Translations under genes and position numbers: made by a program
In this document: positions 5,078 to 6,107 of the stretch, piece after piece
Position numbering within the stretch: the first letter of the stretch is position 1
How the letters are laid out: each line of letters starts with the position of its first letter
The notes under the pieces: generated by a model
What the model was told of the DNA's origin: nothing
Databases searched by the model: none
The model's input: only the letters and a program-made list of their open reading frames with translations
From: Clostridiales bacterium
GTDB lineage: Bacteria; Bacillota; Clostridia; Oscillospirales; Acutalibacteraceae
Reading direction: 5' to 3'
DNA: 6,107 bases
NCBI GenBank assembly: GCA_022791355.1
Contig: JAAVYX010000140.1
Location: 1 to 6,107 of the forward strand

Positions 5078-6107
5078 TTATTGCGCCTTTCTCTTTTCGA
5101 AAAAACGGTCGATTTCCTTCTTGGTATCGGCAGGCTTTGCATGCTTTAGCAAATACCCGGCCGGATTCAAGGGCATGACCTGTATCATGCTTTCCGCATC
5201 CCGCCGGCCGGTCAGGAAAATGACCGGGATATCCGCAAAGGCCTTTTCCGAACGAAGCATTTCCAGGGTTTGCTTTCCGTCGCAAACCGGCATTTCGTAG
5301 TCCAGCAGGACCAGGTCGGGCGGATTCAGGGTGATCGTCCGAATCGCGGCCACGCCGGACTCGGCCAGCGCTACCTCGTAATCCTCCTCCAAAAGCAGCT
5401 TGATGCTCTGCCGCACCGTCATGGAATCGTCCACCACCAAGACCTTTGGTTTGGAGCCGGCCGTTTCCTGCGCTTCCCGCCGCATCAAATATTGTTCGAC
5501 TTCGGTCAGGGCGTTTTGGGATTCGATGGGGGTACCCACCCCGTCCTCCAGCAAATGAGGCGCGATGACGCAGTAGGAGAAATACCCCGCCCCCGTATTA
5601 AACAGCAGGCTGACCTGCATGGTTTCCCGCTCAAATATCTTGCGGAACTGCTCGTAGGTCAGAAGGTTTTCCTCCTTTAGGGTAAATCCCTCCATGGCCG
5701 GCAGCTGTTCCATAAGCCGGCCCACAAATTGCTGGGCCGTATATCTTGCGGCGTGCACCAGCATGGTTTCCAATTTATTGGACTGGAGACCCATAACCTT
5801 CCCCACGGTGTTGAGAAGAAGTTGCTCCTCCAGAACTAAGAGAACCTCCTGCTTTTTTTCGTCCTGGGGCGTTCCGTAGACCAGACGGTAGTATACCCCT
5901 TTTCCAAATTTTTCTCCATTGTAAGCGTCGCTGATCATGTGCGATTCCAGCTGGAACAGATCGAACAAAAGCTGAATAATCAGCTTTTTCAGGGCCGCAA
6001 GCTCTTCGCCGGGCAGAAGTTTGGCCCATTTTCTTGTCTGCTTTCCCGTTATGGCCAGGTCCTCGGTCAGCGTGTGCCCGATCAGCCACCCGGCGCAGAC
6101 CCCCAGG
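5078..6107 (-). CDS. Response-regulator receiver-domain protein, C-terminal part (5' end outside window)
   Basis: The frame is open to the right edge, giving 342 visible residues, so the N-terminus is missing; the in-frame TTG at 5968 is unlikely to be the true start because the frame and hydrophobic helical pattern continue upstream. Numbered from the first full codon (6106-6104), residues 219-338 form a receiver (REC) domain: acidic pair D226/D227 in VLVVDDS, phospho-acceptor D269 in VLLDYEMP (codon 5302-5300), T299 in IFLTGR and K321 in GYLLKHAKP. The conserved Lys is followed by His where Pro is usual. Residues 1-215 match no family I can name; they contain a helix-rich start (KLIIQLLFDLFQLESHMISDA) and a segment GKGVYYRLVYGTPQDEK. 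With REC last and no DNA-binding or enzymatic output domain, it may signal by partner contact, as chemotaxis-type regulators do; this is inference. GC content appears lower than in metG. A strong terminator follows. Confidence 0.88.
   Translation of the reverse strand, partial: LGVCAGWLIGHTLTEDLAITGKQTRKWAKLLPGEELAALKKLIIQLLFDLFQLESHMISDAYNGEKFGKGVYYRLVYGTPQDEKKQEVLLVLEEQLLLNTVGKVMGLQSNKLETMLVHAARYTAQQFVGRLMEQLPAMEGFTLKEENLLTYEQFRKIFERETMQVSLLFNTGAGYFSYCVIAPHLLEDGVGTPIESQNALTEVEQYLMRREAQETAGSKPKVLVVDDSMTVRQSIKLLLEEDYEVALAESGVAAIRTITLNPPDLVLLDYEMPVCDGKQTLEMLRSEKAFADIPVIFLTGRRDAESMIQVMPLNPAGYLLKHAKPADTKKEIDRFFEKRKAQ

Noticed and set aside
4733..5142. Overlapping open frames on both strands in the convergent gap
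   Set aside because: They cross the strong terminator stem and have no domain or ribosome binding site.

Overview
The window is GC-rich bacterial DNA with four protein-coding genes, two of them cut by the window edges, separated by unusually long, hairpin-rich noncoding gaps. The methionyl-tRNA synthetase with a fused C-terminal tRNA-binding domain, the metG-then-tatD gene order, AGGAG-type ribosome binding sites and intrinsic terminators all fit a Firmicute. High GC suggests a high-GC Clostridia lineage such as Oscillospiraceae; this is inference from style, not a database match.

Layout: (1) 1-1565 (+), the C-terminal ~520 residues of MetG. (2) 1566-2277, a 712-base gap with a terminator just after metG, a run of five short hairpins (1835-1977) and a hairpin next to the tatD ribosome binding site. 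(3) 2278-3123 (+), a complete TatD-family metal-dependent hydrolase. (4) 3124-3801, a second ~680-base gap holding an orphan Shine-Dalgarno sequence, a ~140-base nested inverted-repeat element (3359-3495) and a perfect AT-rich inverted repeat (3638-3669). (5) 3802-4725 (+), a complete AEC-family permease. (6) 4726-5077, a convergent gap with terminator-like structures for both strands. (7) 5078-6107 (-), the C-terminal part of a protein ending in a response-regulator receiver domain behind an unrecognised N-terminal region.

MetG and TatD are a familiar housekeeping neighbourhood (tRNA charging and a nuclease-type hydrolase), but here they are not tightly coupled: a terminator and repeat-like DNA lie between them, and what follows tatD is not the RNase M5/KsgA pair often found there. 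The permease and the receiver-domain protein converge on each other and show no functional link to the first two genes.

The most interesting material is noncoding. The two gaps around tatD share short motifs in the same order, and the larger copy carries an extra ~140-base foldable core. This suggests a family of dispersed structured repeats or an undescribed RNA element, which a genome-wide nucleotide search would settle. No CRISPR array, tRNA, rRNA, transposase or defence gene is visible.
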